Positions 1 through 8,491 of a stretch of DNA of 60,426 bases are shown here, in pieces. The first letter of the stretch is position 1. Every line of letters starts with the position of its first letter. The DNA comes from Kocuria sp. (GTDB taxonomy: Bacteria > Actinomycetota > Actinomycetes > Actinomycetales > Micrococcaceae). The DNA lies in NCBI RefSeq assembly GCF_030536815.1, contig NZ_JAUNPE010000002.1, forward strand, positions 1 through 60,426, given 5' to 3'. The notes beneath the pieces were generated by a model, which saw only the letters and a program-made list of their open reading frames with translations, was not told where the DNA came from and did not search any database. The translations under genes and the position numbers were made by a program.

Positions 1-68
1 ACCGTGGCCGTGATCCCTGGCTCCCCGCGGCGGTGAGCGGGCCGTGCGCCGGGGTGGTGGGACTGATT

Positions 69-74
69 TAGAGT
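69..74 (+). promoter_or_regulatory. Putative -10 element for a leaderless DUF1844 mRNA
   Basis: TAGAGT fits the actinobacterial -10 pattern TANNNT and occupies exactly -12 to -7 if transcription starts on the A of the ATG at 81. There is no ribosome binding site before that ATG. No convincing -35 is visible. Leaderless transcription is an inference from this spacing. Confidence 0.45.
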
Positions 75-80
75 AGATCC

Positions 81-506
81 ATGACCGACGCACCGCGCAA
101 CGAGCGCTTTGAATTCGACGACCACCCCCACGGCCAAGACGGACACGGCGCAGCGGACGAGACCGTAGCGGCTGTGAACGAGCAGATGCGCGACATCGCG
201 GAGGTTCCCGCGGTGGAGGTCATCACCACGGCCGCCGTGCATCTCATGAGCGCCGCCGCGGTCAAGTGCGGCCTGGCCGCCGGTGACGATGCCGAGGAAC
301 TCAAGGACCTGGACGAGGCCCGCAAACTCATTACCGCGCTGGCCGGTTACATCACCGCAGCCGCACCGGAGATCGGCTCCCAACACGCGGCCCCCCTGCG
401 AGACGGTCTCAAGTCCCTGCAGTTGGCCTTCCGCGAAGCCTCCCCGTTCCCGGATGCCCCCGGCTCCGGTCCCGGTGAGAAGTTCACCGGACCCGTGTTC
501 GGCTAA
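81..506 (+). CDS. DUF1844 domain-containing protein
   Basis: 141-residue acidic cytoplasmic protein. The N-terminal third is charged and disordered-looking. The conserved part (about residues 37-118) has the DUF1844 pattern: ValIleThrThr followed by a helix with HLMSAAAVKCGL, then a helical segment around LITALAGYI and a last helix around LKSLQLAFREA. No enzyme motif is visible, and the biochemical role of the family is unknown. In related actinobacteria the gene lies by infC-rpmI-rplT and hisA/SseB, which fits the neighbour here. Its stop overlaps the stop of the convergent SseB gene within four bases (CTAA, 503-506), so no terminator separates them. The start has no ribosome binding site but a well placed -10 element. 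Confidence 0.85.
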   Translation: MTDAPRNERFEFDDHPHGQDGHGAADETVAAVNEQMRDIAEVPAVEVITTAAVHLMSAAAVKCGLAAGDDAEELKDLDEARKLITALAGYITAAAPEIGSQHAAPLRDGLKSLQLAFREASPFPDAPGSGPGEKFTGPVFG

Positions 507-1363
507 ACGGTCAGGCGCAGCCCCAAGGAATCCACGTTCTCGGCCATGATCGGCTCGGTGGCCAGCTTCTGCTGGTACCGGTCGATCGTGGCCTGAACCA
601 TTTCTTGGGTCAGTCCGGGTGTCAGCTGCACCACGATCACGAGTTCGGGCCCGGTCGCCCCACCGTCCAGCACCGCGCCGTCGGAGCGGCGTCCGCGGAT
701 CCCGGGGCCGGGCTCGGTGCGGGCGGACACGATGTTCTCCATGCCCAGTGCCGCACGCAGTACGGCATCGTCCACGGTGAGGTCCGCGTACGACGGCGTC
801 CACGGCGTGTCCTTCGCAACGCACCACATGGCCGGGCGACGCACCACGAAGGCCGGGTCGGCAGCGGGGTTCACCACCAGGAGGTCCGAGCCGTCCTGCA
901 CAGCGGACAGGGCGGCCTTGCGGATATCCACTGCGACCGGTCGCGCCTCGGAGTTCCATGCGGACAGCTCACCCACCGCGGTGAACACCGGGAGGGCCTT
1001 ACGCCCGTCAGCGGTCCGCACACTCACGAGGGCCATGTCCGCTTCCTTGTCGGACACGAGTCCGTGTTCCGTGATCTGCGAGTGCGAGACCTCAGCCACG
1101 ATCGGCACGAACACCCTGATGCCGGGTAGTGCCGCAACCACTGCCGCCTCAGTGGCGTGCCCGCCCCGCCACGCCGCCAGGGCGGAGGCGATCGCTGGTG
1201 CCGAGGCGCCGTCGTCGTCCGGGAACAAGTGCGTGTGGCTGGTGCCCTCCCCCAGGTTGCGACCCTCCCAGGCCTGGCCGCCGGTGTCTTCTGCGCCGCC
1301 GGCCGAGCGCAACTGCGCGGCAATGTGGGCGGGCAGCGGCCGGGAGGAGGACCCGTCAGGCAT
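503..1363 (-). CDS. SseB family protein
   Basis: 286-residue cytoplasmic protein, last gene of the histidine cluster. The ATG at 1363 lies inside the end of hisA (8-base overlap), which fits translational coupling; a longer reading frame upstream is only the shadow of hisA. Residues about 45-160 resemble the SseB N-terminal domain, with the typical VFVPIV strand and later [14 protein letters not shown]. The C-terminal half (about 175-286) has the pattern of the second SseB domain, with a PELVIVVQL strand. The biochemical role is unknown; the Salmonella name-giver is a rhodanese-enhancing factor and is not a good functional guide. Conserved next to priA in Micrococcaceae. Confidence 0.8.
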   Translation of the reverse strand: MPDGSSSRPLPAHIAAQLRSAGGAEDTGGQAWEGRNLGEGTSHTHLFPDDDGASAPAIASALAAWRGGHATEAAVVAALPGIRVFVPIVAEVSHSQITEHGLVSDKEADMALVSVRTADGRKALPVFTAVGELSAWNSEARPVAVDIRKAALSAVQDGSDLLVVNPAADPAFVVRRPAMWCVAKDTPWTPSYADLTVDDAVLRAALGMENIVSARTEPGPGIRGRRSDGAVLDGGATGPELVIVVQLTPGLTQEMVQATIDRYQQKLATEPIMAENVDSLGLRLTV

Positions 1364-2105
1364 TCGGTCGACCGGCCACGTCCAGCGCCTCGGGGAGCGT
1401 GAACTTGCCGGCGTAGAGCGCCTTACCCACGATTGCGCCCTCGACACCCACGGGGACGAGCTCGCGCAGGGCGGCAATATCCTCCAGGGAGGACACACCA
1501 CCGGAAGCGACCACGGGCTTGTCGGTGCGGCGAGCGACCTCGGCCAGCAGATCGACGTTCGGCCCCTTGAGCGTTCCGTCCTTGGTGACGTCCGTGACCA
1601 CATAGCGGGAGCAGCCGTCCGCCTCGAGGCGGTCCAGGACCTCCCAGAGGTCCCCGCCCTCCTTGGTCCAACCGCGAGCGGCCAGCGTGGTGCCGCGAAC
1701 GTCCAGGCCCACGGCAATCACGTCCCCGTGCTGGGCAATCACGCGCCGGGTCCACTCGGGGTTCTCGAGCGCGGCAGTGCCCAGGTTAATGCGGGCCGGG
1801 TTCAGGGACAGGACACGTTCGAGTGATTCGTCATCGCGGATACCGCCGGACATCTCGATCTTCATCTCGATCTGATCCGCCACGCGACGCAACACGTCAA
1901 TGTTGTCACCGCGCCCGAAGGCAGCATCCAGATCAACGAGGTGCAGCCATTGCGCACCGGCTTCCTGCCACAGCAGAGCGGCCTCCACGGGATCGCCGTA
2001 ACCGGTTTCCGAACCGGCTTCACCCTGGACCAGGCGAACGGCCTGGCCGTCCTGCACGTCAACGGCGGGCAGCAATTCCAAACGGGGGGTGGTGTCCTGG
2101 GACAT
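1356..2105 (-). CDS. hisA: PriA-type phosphoribosyl isomerase (HisA, probably also TrpF activity)
   Basis: 249-residue (beta/alpha)8 barrel that isomerises ProFAR to PRFAR in histidine synthesis. Catalytic aspartates are visible at D16 (LLPAVDV) and D177 (TKDGT); phosphate-binding loops are MSGGIRDD (about 85-92) and ASGGVSS. The RGW motif (144-146) and the following EGGDLW are features of actinobacterial PriA, in which the Arg and Trp serve phosphoribosylanthranilate isomerisation, so a second role in tryptophan synthesis is likely but not proven. ATG at 2105 is chosen because AAGGAGAACC precedes it; a longer frame to 2159 has no such signal. Separated by 87 bases from the small membrane gene upstream and overlapping SseB downstream. 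Confidence 0.95.
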   Translation of the reverse strand: MSQDTTPRLELLPAVDVQDGQAVRLVQGEAGSETGYGDPVEAALLWQEAGAQWLHLVDLDAAFGRGDNIDVLRRVADQIEMKIEMSGGIRDDESLERVLSLNPARINLGTAALENPEWTRRVIAQHGDVIAVGLDVRGTTLAARGWTKEGGDLWEVLDRLEADGCSRYVVTDVTKDGTLKGPNVDLLAEVARRTDKPVVASGGVSSLEDIAALRELVPVGVEGAIVGKALYAGKFTLPEALDVAGRPNA

Positions 2106-2192
2106 GGTTCTCCTTACCGGCGGTGAAGACCGCGCGAAAAATTCAACATTGATGTGCAAGGTGGGTGCCGCGGCCCGCGCCGCGGCGGGACG

Positions 2193-2354
2193 CTACAGGG
2201 AGGTGACCCAGGAATACGCGCCGTAACCGACCAGCGCCAGAGCAATGGTCGCCAGCAGCAGCACGGACCAGAGGGGCTTCTTCTGCTGTTTGAAAGAAAT
2301 GGCACCGCCCACGAAGAACGCGCCCAGCACCATGGTCAGCATGGAATAGGTCAC
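2193..2354 (-). CDS. Small two-helix membrane protein between hisH and hisA
   Basis: 53 residues with a GTG start at 2354 that overlaps the hisH stop as GTGA; GGAGG lies 7 bases before the GTG. Two hydrophobic stretches are separated by a basic turn: helix 1 around residues 5-20 ([15 protein letters not shown]), the turn FKQQKKP (21-27), helix 2 around 28-50. An internal ATG at 2342 would give 49 residues but has no ribosome binding site. The helical hairpin, the coupling and the operon position argue that it is real. No family is recognised and no function can be given; a role tied to the his enzymes is unproven. Confidence 0.7.
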   Translation of the reverse strand: MTYSMLTMVLGAFFVGGAISFKQQKKPLWSVLLLATIALALVGYGAYSWVTSL

Positions 2355-3076
2355 TTCTCGACCTCCGCGCCGCGCACGGGCATGCGTTCGCCCATGCGAC
2401 CGGTCCGGGGCAGTGTGCCCAGCCAGTTGCGCAGCAGCGCGATGCCCGCGGCCGAGGACTTCTCCGGGTGGAACTGCGTGGCACTCAACGCACCGTTCTC
2501 CACCGCGGCCACGAACGGGCCACCGTGCTCGGACCACGTGACCCCGGGTGCCCTCATGCGGTCGATCGTCTGATCGAAATTCCAATCCTGCACACCGTAG
2601 GAGTGCACGAAGTAGAACCGTTCGTCCTCGATGCCCTTGAAGAGCACCGAATCCTCCGGCGGTTCCACGGTGTTCCATCCCATGTGGGGAACCACGGGTG
2701 CGTTCAACCGTTCCACGGTTCCGGGCCACTGGGCCAGGCCTTCCGAGCGCTCACCGTGTTCGACACCCTCATCGAACATGACCTGCAATCCCACGCAAAT
2801 ACCCAGGACGGGACGGCCACCGCTCAAGCGACGGTCGATGAGCCGGGGAGCCTGGACCGACCGCAATCCGGCCATCACGGCCGCGAACGCACCCACGCCC
2901 GGGACCACGAGCCCGTCGGCGTCCATGACGTCCTCCGGGTCCGCACTGAGTTTGACCCTCGCTCCCGCGGCTTCAAGCGCTCGCACGGCGGAATGCACAT
3001 TGCCGGCGCCGTAATCGAGAACGACGACGCACGGGGCCTGCTCGGAGTCGGTCACCTGGTCGTTCTCGGGATTCAC
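2351..3076 (-). CDS. hisH: Imidazole glycerol phosphate synthase, glutamine amidotransferase subunit
   Basis: 241-residue class I glutamine amidotransferase that makes ammonia for HisF (not in this window). The nucleophile is C94 in GICVGLQ and the His/Glu pair is H203 and E205 in QFHPEKS; the oxyanion strand PGVGAF is near residue 60. The GTG at 3076 overlaps the hisB stop as GTGA, with AAGGGGG before it; the longer frame to 3220 runs inside hisB and is rejected. Length is a little above the usual 200-215 residues because of a short N-terminal extension and a C-terminal tail after residue 225. Confidence 0.95.
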   Translation of the reverse strand: MNPENDQVTDSEQAPCVVVLDYGAGNVHSAVRALEAAGARVKLSADPEDVMDADGLVVPGVGAFAAVMAGLRSVQAPRLIDRRLSGGRPVLGICVGLQVMFDEGVEHGERSEGLAQWPGTVERLNAPVVPHMGWNTVEPPEDSVLFKGIEDERFYFVHSYGVQDWNFDQTIDRMRAPGVTWSEHGGPFVAAVENGALSATQFHPEKSSAAGIALLRNWLGTLPRTGRMGERMPVRGAEVEK

Positions 3077-3690
3077 AAGGCCCCCTTGGTGGACGGAATG
3101 GCGTCGGCCATGCGGGCATCGGGTTCCACGGCCTCGCGCAGCGCGCGGGCCAGTGCCTTGAACTGCGCCTCCACGATGTGGTGCGGGTCCCGGCCGCGGA
3201 TGACGTCGATGTGCAGGCACAACTGGGCGTGATAGGCGAAGGACTCGAAGACGTGGCGGGTCATGGAGCCGGTGAAGTGCCCGCCGATCAAGTGGTACTG
3301 CTGACCCTCCGGCTCGCCGGTGTGCACCACGTACGGGCGACCCGAGACGTCCACGACCGCCGAAGCCAGTGCCTCGTCCAGGGGGATGGTGGCTTGACCG
3401 AAACGACGGATGCCCCTCTTGTCACCGAGTGCTTGCAGGAAGGCATCGCCCAGCACAATGGCGGTGTCCTCGACCGTGTGGTGCACGTCGATGTCGGTGT
3501 CCCCGTGGGCCTGCACGTTGAGGTCGATCAGGGAGTGCTTGGACAGCGCCGTCAACATGTGGTTGTAGAAGGGCACCGTGGTCTCGATGGTGGACTGACC
3601 GGTGCCGTCCAGGTTGAGTTCCACGCGCACCGTGGATTCACTGGTCACGCGTTCCACCACGGCCGTACGAGGTGAGTTGGTTGGGGACAT
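3073..3690 (-). CDS. hisB: Imidazoleglycerol-phosphate dehydratase
   Basis: 205-residue monofunctional HisB, which dehydrates imidazole glycerol phosphate in step 6/7 of histidine synthesis. Visible are the N-terminal RxTxES-type segment ([18 protein letters not shown]), FYNHML with the metal-binding His, and the duplicated metal motif: DVHHTVEDT in the first half and [23 protein letters not shown] in the second. No phosphatase domain is fused. GTGA coupling joins it to hisH. A 116-base gap with its own possible promoter separates it from hisC. Confidence 0.96.
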   Translation of the reverse strand: MSPTNSPRTAVVERVTSESTVRVELNLDGTGQSTIETTVPFYNHMLTALSKHSLIDLNVQAHGDTDIDVHHTVEDTAIVLGDAFLQALGDKRGIRRFGQATIPLDEALASAVVDVSGRPYVVHTGEPEGQQYHLIGGHFTGSMTRHVFESFAYHAQLCLHIDVIRGRDPHHIVEAQFKALARALREAVEPDARMADAIPSTKGAL

Positions 3691-3747
3691 AACGGGGTGT
3701 GACTCCTCGATTTCTGCAAGTGCCCGCCGGAAACAGCGGCGATATCC

Positions 3748-3774
3748 AGTCTACTGGGCGGGCCCGACCCGCCC
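3748..3774 (-). promoter_or_regulatory. Possible hisB promoter next to a GC-rich hairpin
   Basis: On the minus strand TAGACT (3753-3748) fits a -10 element about 57 bases before hisB. Just upstream, 3756-3774 forms a 7-bp GC stem (GGGCGGG/CCCGCCC) with a 5-base loop. There is no U run, so it may be a weak hisC terminator or a pause hairpin. No clear -35 is seen. Confidence 0.35.
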
Positions 3775-3806
3775 GCCCGGTGACCGTCGGAGGCCCGACC
3801 CGCGGC

Positions 3807-4910
3807 TCACGCGGATTGGAGGTAGTTCTCCACGGCGGTCAGGAACGCGGTGGTCTCATCCTCGGTGCCCGCGGTCACCCGCAGGTGGCCGGGGATTCCG
3901 ACGTCGCGCACCAGCACCCCGTGATCCAGGAGGTGCTGCCACATCCGTTGCGCGTCTGCCATGCCGCCGTAAAACACGAAGTTGGAATCGGACTCCGCGG
4001 GTGCGAGACCCAGGCGTTTGAGATCGTCCACAATGCGGTCCCGTTGCATCTTGATGTCTTCCACCGTGCTGAGCAGGACGTCCTTGTGTTCGAGGGCCGC
4101 CAAGGCCGTGGCCTGGCTGACGGCGGAGAGGTGATAGGGCAACCGCACCAGGCGAATGGCATCCGTGACCTCGGGGGCCGCGGCGAAGTAGCCCAGTCGG
4201 GCCCCGGCCAGGGCAAAGGCCTTGCTCATGGTGCGAGTGACAATCAGCCGAGGGCGGCCTTCGAGCAGGGTCAACGCAGACGGTGTGCCGAACCGGGCGA
4301 ATTCCGCGTAGGCCTCGTCCACAATGACCATGGAATCGGATTCCGCAGCGGCCTCGTACACGGCCCGAACCACGTCCAAACCCAGCGCGGTGCCGGTGGG
4401 GTTATTGGGTGAACACAGGAATACCACGTTCGGCGTGTGCTCGCGAACCTGCGCTGCGGCGGACTCGGCCGACAACGTGAAATCTTCTGCGCGCCGGCCC
4501 GCGATGAACTCGGTACCGGTCCCGGAGGCCAGCAGCGGGTACATCGAGTAGGTCGGGACGAACGTGAGAATCGAACGGCCGGGACCCCCGAAGGCCTGCA
4601 GGATTTGCTGCAGGATCTCATTGGACCCGTTGGCGGCCCAGAGGTTTTCAGCCCCTAGACCGTGGCCCAGATAACCGGCGAGCGCGGTGCGCAGTTCCGT
4701 GAACTCCCGATCCGGGTAGCGATTGAGCTGCCCGGCGGCCTGAGACACGCGCTCCGAAATGGCATCCACCACCGGTTGCGGAACGGGGTGAGTGTTCTCG
4801 TTGGTGTTGAGTGCCACCGCAACATCGAGTTGGGGGGCACCGTACGGGGACATGCCCCGTAAATTCTCACGCAAGGGCAGGGCTTCTAAACGATCGAGAT
4901 TTTGGCTCAC
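3807..4910 (-). CDS. hisC: Histidinol-phosphate aminotransferase
   Basis: 367-residue fold type I PLP aminotransferase converting imidazole acetol phosphate to histidinol phosphate. The Schiff-base lysine is K230 in TRTMSKAF, with the cofactor-binding NGSNE (about 94-98), SPNNPTG (168-173) and DEAYAEF (198-204) motifs and the phosphate-binding Arg in AGARLGY. The start is GTG at 4910; TAAGCT ends 6 bases before it, so the mRNA may be leaderless (AGGGGA in between is too close to be a normal ribosome binding site). Downstream of the LysM gene by 37 bases, same strand. Confidence 0.95.
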   Translation of the reverse strand: MSQNLDRLEALPLRENLRGMSPYGAPQLDVAVALNTNENTHPVPQPVVDAISERVSQAAGQLNRYPDREFTELRTALAGYLGHGLGAENLWAANGSNEILQQILQAFGGPGRSILTFVPTYSMYPLLASGTGTEFIAGRRAEDFTLSAESAAAQVREHTPNVVFLCSPNNPTGTALGLDVVRAVYEAAAESDSMVIVDEAYAEFARFGTPSALTLLEGRPRLIVTRTMSKAFALAGARLGYFAAAPEVTDAIRLVRLPYHLSAVSQATALAALEHKDVLLSTVEDIKMQRDRIVDDLKRLGLAPAESDSNFVFYGGMADAQRMWQHLLDHGVLVRDVGIPGHLRVTAGTEDETTAFLTAVENYLQSA

Positions 4911-4916
4911 TCCCCT

Positions 4917-4922
4917 AGCTTA
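4917..4922 (-). promoter_or_regulatory. Putative -10 element for hisC
   Basis: TAAGCT on the minus strand is followed by six bases and then the GTG start at 4910, the spacing expected if transcription starts on the G of the start codon. The -35 side is not recognisable. Read-through from the LysM gene is equally possible. Confidence 0.35.
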
Positions 4923-4947
4923 AGCGCCGGGGGTGCCTTCGCACGAT

Positions 4948-5307
4948 TCAGCGTGCGGGGACCTCCAGCAGTTGGCCGGCGGAGATCTCCGAGGACGCCA
5001 ATCCATTGAGCTCCACGATGTCGTCCATGACTTCACGGGTGTCGCGCTGGGGATCAGCCGCGTACGCGATCTCCCACAGTGACTGGTCGGGTTGAACGCT
5101 CACGGTATGGGTCACCGGGTCACCCACGGGCTCGCTGTTGGCCTGAACCGTGGTGGGCAGCAAGAAAATGACCGCGACCACCAGCAGCGCCGCGGCACCC
5201 GTAATGAGCGGTACCCCAATGAAGACGAACCGCCCTCGGCGGGTGAGATTGAGCTTGGGTGCTCGAGCAATGCTGCGAGCGCTGGTGGGCAAGATGCGTG
5301 TGGTCAT
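4948..5307 (-). CDS. LysM-domain membrane protein, likely SOS cell-division inhibitor
   Basis: 119 residues: basic N-terminus, one membrane helix (about 30-51, FVFIGVPLITGAAALLVVAV), then an extracellular LysM domain (about 67-119) with THTVSVQPDQSLWEIAY, VELNGLAS and GQLLEVP. LysM binds peptidoglycan. Divergent from lexA with LexA-like boxes in between, the same arrangement as Rv2719c (ChiZ) in Mycobacterium and DivS in Corynebacterium, which slow septation during DNA damage; that role is inferred here. ATG at 5307 is chosen for the AGGAGG seven bases before it; a frame extending to 5454 would run through the SOS operators. Confidence 0.85.
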   Translation of the reverse strand: MTTRILPTSARSIARAPKLNLTRRGRFVFIGVPLITGAAALLVVAVIFLLPTTVQANSEPVGDPVTHTVSVQPDQSLWEIAYAADPQRDTREVMDDIVELNGLASSEISAGQLLEVPAR

Positions 5308-5379
5308 GGCAACCTCCTGGTGATCTCTCCGGTAACCGCGGGATAAGGCGGCAGGGTGTTCGAACCCTTTTCCCGGTGT

Positions 5380-5395
5380 TAGAACACGTTTTCGA
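5380..5395. promoter_or_regulatory. Candidate LexA box (weaker)
   Basis: TAGAAC-ACGT-TTTCGA resembles the actinobacterial SOS box TCGAAC-N4-GTTCGA with one change in each half. It lies between the LysM gene and lexA, about 75 bases before the LysM start. Confidence 0.5.
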
Positions 5396-5446
5396 ATACC
5401 GGAGTTAAGTTCTAGCACGGGTGTACGAACCTTGTCGAGGGAAAAA

Positions 5447-5462
5447 TCGAACATGTGTTTGA
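5447..5462. promoter_or_regulatory. LexA (SOS) box in the lexA/LysM control region
   Basis: TCGAAC-ATGT-GTTTGA matches TCGAAC-N4-GTTCGA with one mismatch. It sits in the 306-base divergent region (5308-5613), about 150 bases before lexA and 140 before the LysM gene, so LexA could repress both. Further half-sites (TCGAAC at about 5360 and 5512) lie nearby. The rest of this region shows no other feature I can name. Confidence 0.75.
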
Positions 5463-5613
5463 GTCCTCACTCCGGGGGCACTAGTCTTTAAGCAACGCCC
5501 GTACTAGTTGATCGAACACTTCCGACACGCATAAGCGCCCGGATCGAGCTCGGCGAGTACGGCATCCCTCGCGGTTGATCCCGCGGTGGACACACGGTGA
5601 AAGGACCCAACTC

Positions 5614-6363
5614 GTGAGCACACCTTCCCCCTCCGGTTCGGAGTCCCCGCGTTCGCAGCGGCCACTGACCGCTCGCCAGCGCACCATCCTCAGCGCGGTG
5701 CAGCGTTCCATCGGTGAGCGCGGTTATCCCCCGTCCATGCGCGAAATCGGCGACGTCGTGGGCCTGGCATCGCTGTCCAGCGTGACCCACCAACTGGGTC
5801 AATTGGAGAAGCTGGGGTACATCCGCAGGGATCCAAGGCGCCCCCGCGCCATGGAAGTTCTTCGTCCACTCTCCGAGACCGAACTGGCCCGTGAACTGGG
5901 TGAGCCCCACACCGCGGAACGGGCTTCAACGTCCCCCACCGGCTCGGTGCACAACATCAATCAGCTGCCCGCGAGCAGCTCTGACGGCTCCATGGCATCG
6001 GTGCCCCTGGTCGGCCGAATCGCCGCCGGTGGTCCCATCACGGCGGAGCAGTCGGTCGAAGACGTGTTCTCCTTACCGCGCGAGTTCGTGGGCCACGGTG
6101 ACCTGTTCATGCTGAAGGTCTCGGGTGACTCCATGATCGACGCCGCCATCTGCGACGGGGACTGGGTCGTGGTGCGCCAACAGAACACGGCGGTCAACGG
6201 TGAGATCGTTGCGGCCCTCTTGGACGACGAGGCCACGGTGAAGACCTTCCGCCAACGCGACGGACACACGTGGTTGTTGCCCCAGAACACGCAGTACGAA
6301 CCCATCCTGGGTGATCACGCCACCGTGATGGGCAAGGTCGTGTCGGTTTTCCGGTCCCTGTGA
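5614..6363 (+). CDS. lexA: LexA repressor
   Basis: 249-residue SOS repressor and self-cleaving protease. The winged-helix DNA-binding domain covers about 17-80 ([19 protein letters not shown], recognition helix around [14 protein letters not shown]). The C-terminal S24 domain holds the cleavage site A138-G139 (RIAAGG) and the catalytic pair S173 (GDSM) and K210 (ATVKTF). A linker of about 45 residues joins the two, longer than in E. coli as usual in actinobacteria. The GTG at 5614 is chosen because AAGGA precedes it and the protein then begins shortly before the HTH. Probably self-regulated through the upstream LexA boxes. Confidence 0.97.
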   Translation: MSTPSPSGSESPRSQRPLTARQRTILSAVQRSIGERGYPPSMREIGDVVGLASLSSVTHQLGQLEKLGYIRRDPRRPRAMEVLRPLSETELARELGEPHTAERASTSPTGSVHNINQLPASSSDGSMASVPLVGRIAAGGPITAEQSVEDVFSLPREFVGHGDLFMLKVSGDSMIDAAICDGDWVVVRQQNTAVNGEIVAALLDDEATVKTFRQRDGHTWLLPQNTQYEPILGDHATVMGKVVSVFRSL

Positions 6364-6418
6364 TTCACCGGGGTCTTTGCCCACCGTCATTCGTGACGAC
6401 ACCAACCCCTCGGGTGAA
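6364..6418. terminator. Imperfect hairpin between convergent lexA and dinG
   Basis: TTCACC-GGGGT (6364-6374) pairs with ACCCC and GGTGAA (6405-6409, 6413-6418), with a three-base bulge. It lies between two convergent stops and could serve both strands. There is no clear U run. Confidence 0.4.
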
Positions 6419-6428
6419 GGCTGTAGGA

Positions 6429-8489
6429 CTACTGTGAACTGCTCAGCCGCTTCAGGGCGCCCAGGACCGTGGCTTTGTCCGCGGTGGGCCACAGCGGCGG
6501 CAGGGACTTGGTCAGGAAGGTGCCGTAGCGCGCCGTCGCCAGTCGCGAATCCAGGACCGCCACCACGCCGCGGTCGTTACTTGAACGGATGAGGCGTCCC
6601 GCGCCCTGAGCGAGCTTCACCGCCGCGTGCGTTGCTGACACGGCCATGAAGCCGTTGCCGCCCGCTCGTTCGGTCGCACGGGTGCGGGCGGTTCCCAAGG
6701 GGTCATCCGGCCGCGGGAACGGGATGCGGTCAATCACGACCAACCGACATGAGTTGCCGGGCACGTCCACGCCCTGCCACAGGCTCATGGTGCCGAACAG
6801 GCTGGCGGTGGGGTCGTCGGTGAACTCCTTCACCAGGGACGGCAGGGACGCCTCACCCTGGCAGAGGATGTCGGTGTCGATCAGCTCACGTAGTTTTTCA
6901 GCGGCTTCTTCGGCCGCGCGGCGGGACGAGAACAGCCCCAGGGCGCCGCCGTTGGAGGCCTTGAGCAGTTCGGCCAGTTCCGCCAACTGGTCCGAGGAGA
7001 CGCCCCGGCCCGGTTTGGGCAGGTGCCTGGCCACGTACAGAATTCCCTGCTTGGGATAATTGAACGGGCTTCCCACGTCCACACCGCGCCACGGCGGGGA
7101 CCCGGCGCCCTGCAGACCGAGAGCGCCGGCCACGGATGAGAACGATGAGCCCACCGCCAGCGTGGCCGAGGTCAGCACGACCGTGCGGCCGTCGAAGAGT
7201 CCTTCGCGAAGGGCGCCGGCCACACTGAGCGGAGCAATGTTCAGGGTTGCCGGCTCCCCCGCATCCGGGGACACGTATCCGGAGGACTGGTCCCAGCGGC
7301 CCACGCGGGAGATCCACAGGACGTCGTGATCCGTATTGGCACTGAGCATCCGATCGGCGGTGTCGAGAAGTTCCGACAGCCGGGAACGCGCGGCATGTCG
7401 TCCGGCGTCCTCCGCGTTGGAATCGCCCTTGGTTGCGCTGAGCCCGGAACGGGCCGCGTCCTGAACGCCGCGCACCGCATAGACCTGCTCCTCGGTGAAA
7501 CCCCGCGGTAGCAGTCCGTTCGGATCGCCGTTGAAGGCGCGGTCGAAGGCGTCCGCGGCCTTGTCCAAATCATCGTGCGGGGCGGCGGTGTGTTTGCGCA
7601 CGCCGCTGGCTGCGGCTCGCACGGCCGCACCGGACAGCGCGCCCGTGACCGCTCCGGTCACCCGGTCCCGCAATTCATGGGCCTCGTCCACGACCACCAC
7701 GTCGTGTTCGGGCAACACGGCCAAACCCTCGAAGGCGTTGATGGCCAACAACGCATGGTTGGTGATCACCACGTCCGCCTCGCCGGCGGCCAATCGCGCC
7801 TTCTCGGCAAAGCATTCCTCGATCAGCGGGCATTTGCGGCCAATACATTCGCGCGCGGTGACGGAAACCTGCCGCCAGGCTGCATCGGAGACACCGGGCT
7901 GCACGTCGTCACGGTCACCGGTCTCGGTGGACTCGACCCATTCCCGCAGTCGCTTGACCTGCTGGCCCAACTTGCCCACCGCGGTCTCCCCGGCCCGAGC
8001 GGCACCGGCCGGATCGGCGAGATTGAACAGCGTGGCGTCGTCGTCGGTGGGGTAACCGCCACCTATTTTGTGCAGGCACGCGTAATTCGAGCGACCCTTG
8101 AGCAGCGCAACGTTGGGCCGGTGCGCCAGGTGTTCCTCGACCGCATCGAGCACGCGCGGTACGTCACGGCCCGTGACCTGCGACTGCAGCGCCAGGGTTG
8201 CGGTGGAGATGATCACGGGTTTGTCCGCGCTCTGAGCGTGTTCGAACACCGGAACCAGGTAGGCCAGCGACTTGCCCGTGCCCGTGCCCGCCTGGACCAG
8301 CAGGTGCTTGCCCGAGTCCAGCGCCTCGGCCACCTTGGCGGTCATGAAACGCTGGCCCTCCCGCCGTTGCCCGCCCATGGCGGTCACGGCGGCGTCCAGG
8401 AGCTCGAGGGAGTCCTTGGCTCCGGGCAGGGTTTCGGGCCGGATGTCCGAAATGTCCCGCCCGGTCTCGTCAATGAACGGGTCTGCCAT
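6429..8489 (-). CDS. dinG: DinG/XPD-family ATP-dependent DNA helicase
   Basis: 686-residue superfamily 2 helicase. Walker A is GTGTGKS (about 67-73), Walker B is VVVDEAHEL (DEAH), and the C-terminal motifs include TSATLA and QGAGRLIRS (motif VI). Four cysteines typical of the XPD-type 4Fe-4S domain are visible: one in SNYACLH and three in ECIGRKCPLIEECFAE. The family unwinds DNA with 5'-3' polarity and helps replication past R-loops and damage. It lies two bases behind hflX and is probably co-transcribed. No LexA box is seen directly upstream. Confidence 0.93.
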   Translation of the reverse strand: MADPFIDETGRDISDIRPETLPGAKDSLELLDAAVTAMGGQRREGQRFMTAKVAEALDSGKHLLVQAGTGTGKSLAYLVPVFEHAQSADKPVIISTATLALQSQVTGRDVPRVLDAVEEHLAHRPNVALLKGRSNYACLHKIGGGYPTDDDATLFNLADPAGAARAGETAVGKLGQQVKRLREWVESTETGDRDDVQPGVSDAAWRQVSVTARECIGRKCPLIEECFAEKARLAAGEADVVITNHALLAINAFEGLAVLPEHDVVVVDEAHELRDRVTGAVTGALSGAAVRAAASGVRKHTAAPHDDLDKAADAFDRAFNGDPNGLLPRGFTEEQVYAVRGVQDAARSGLSATKGDSNAEDAGRHAARSRLSELLDTADRMLSANTDHDVLWISRVGRWDQSSGYVSPDAGEPATLNIAPLSVAGALREGLFDGRTVVLTSATLAVGSSFSSVAGALGLQGAGSPPWRGVDVGSPFNYPKQGILYVARHLPKPGRGVSSDQLAELAELLKASNGGALGLFSSRRAAEEAAEKLRELIDTDILCQGEASLPSLVKEFTDDPTASLFGTMSLWQGVDVPGNSCRLVVIDRIPFPRPDDPLGTARTRATERAGGNGFMAVSATHAAVKLAQGAGRLIRSSNDRGVVAVLDSRLATARYGTFLTKSLPPLWPTADKATVLGALKRLSSSQ

Positions 8490-8491
8490 AC

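Noticed and set aside
717..1826. 369-residue rightward open frame
   Set aside because: It is the antisense shadow of SseB and hisA, which have clear homology motifs and ribosome binding sites.
5355..5370. A GGGTTCGAAC-like stretch that resembles a tRNA T-arm
   Set aside because: No anticodon arm or acceptor stem can be built around it, and it is better explained by SOS half-sites between the LysM gene and lexA.
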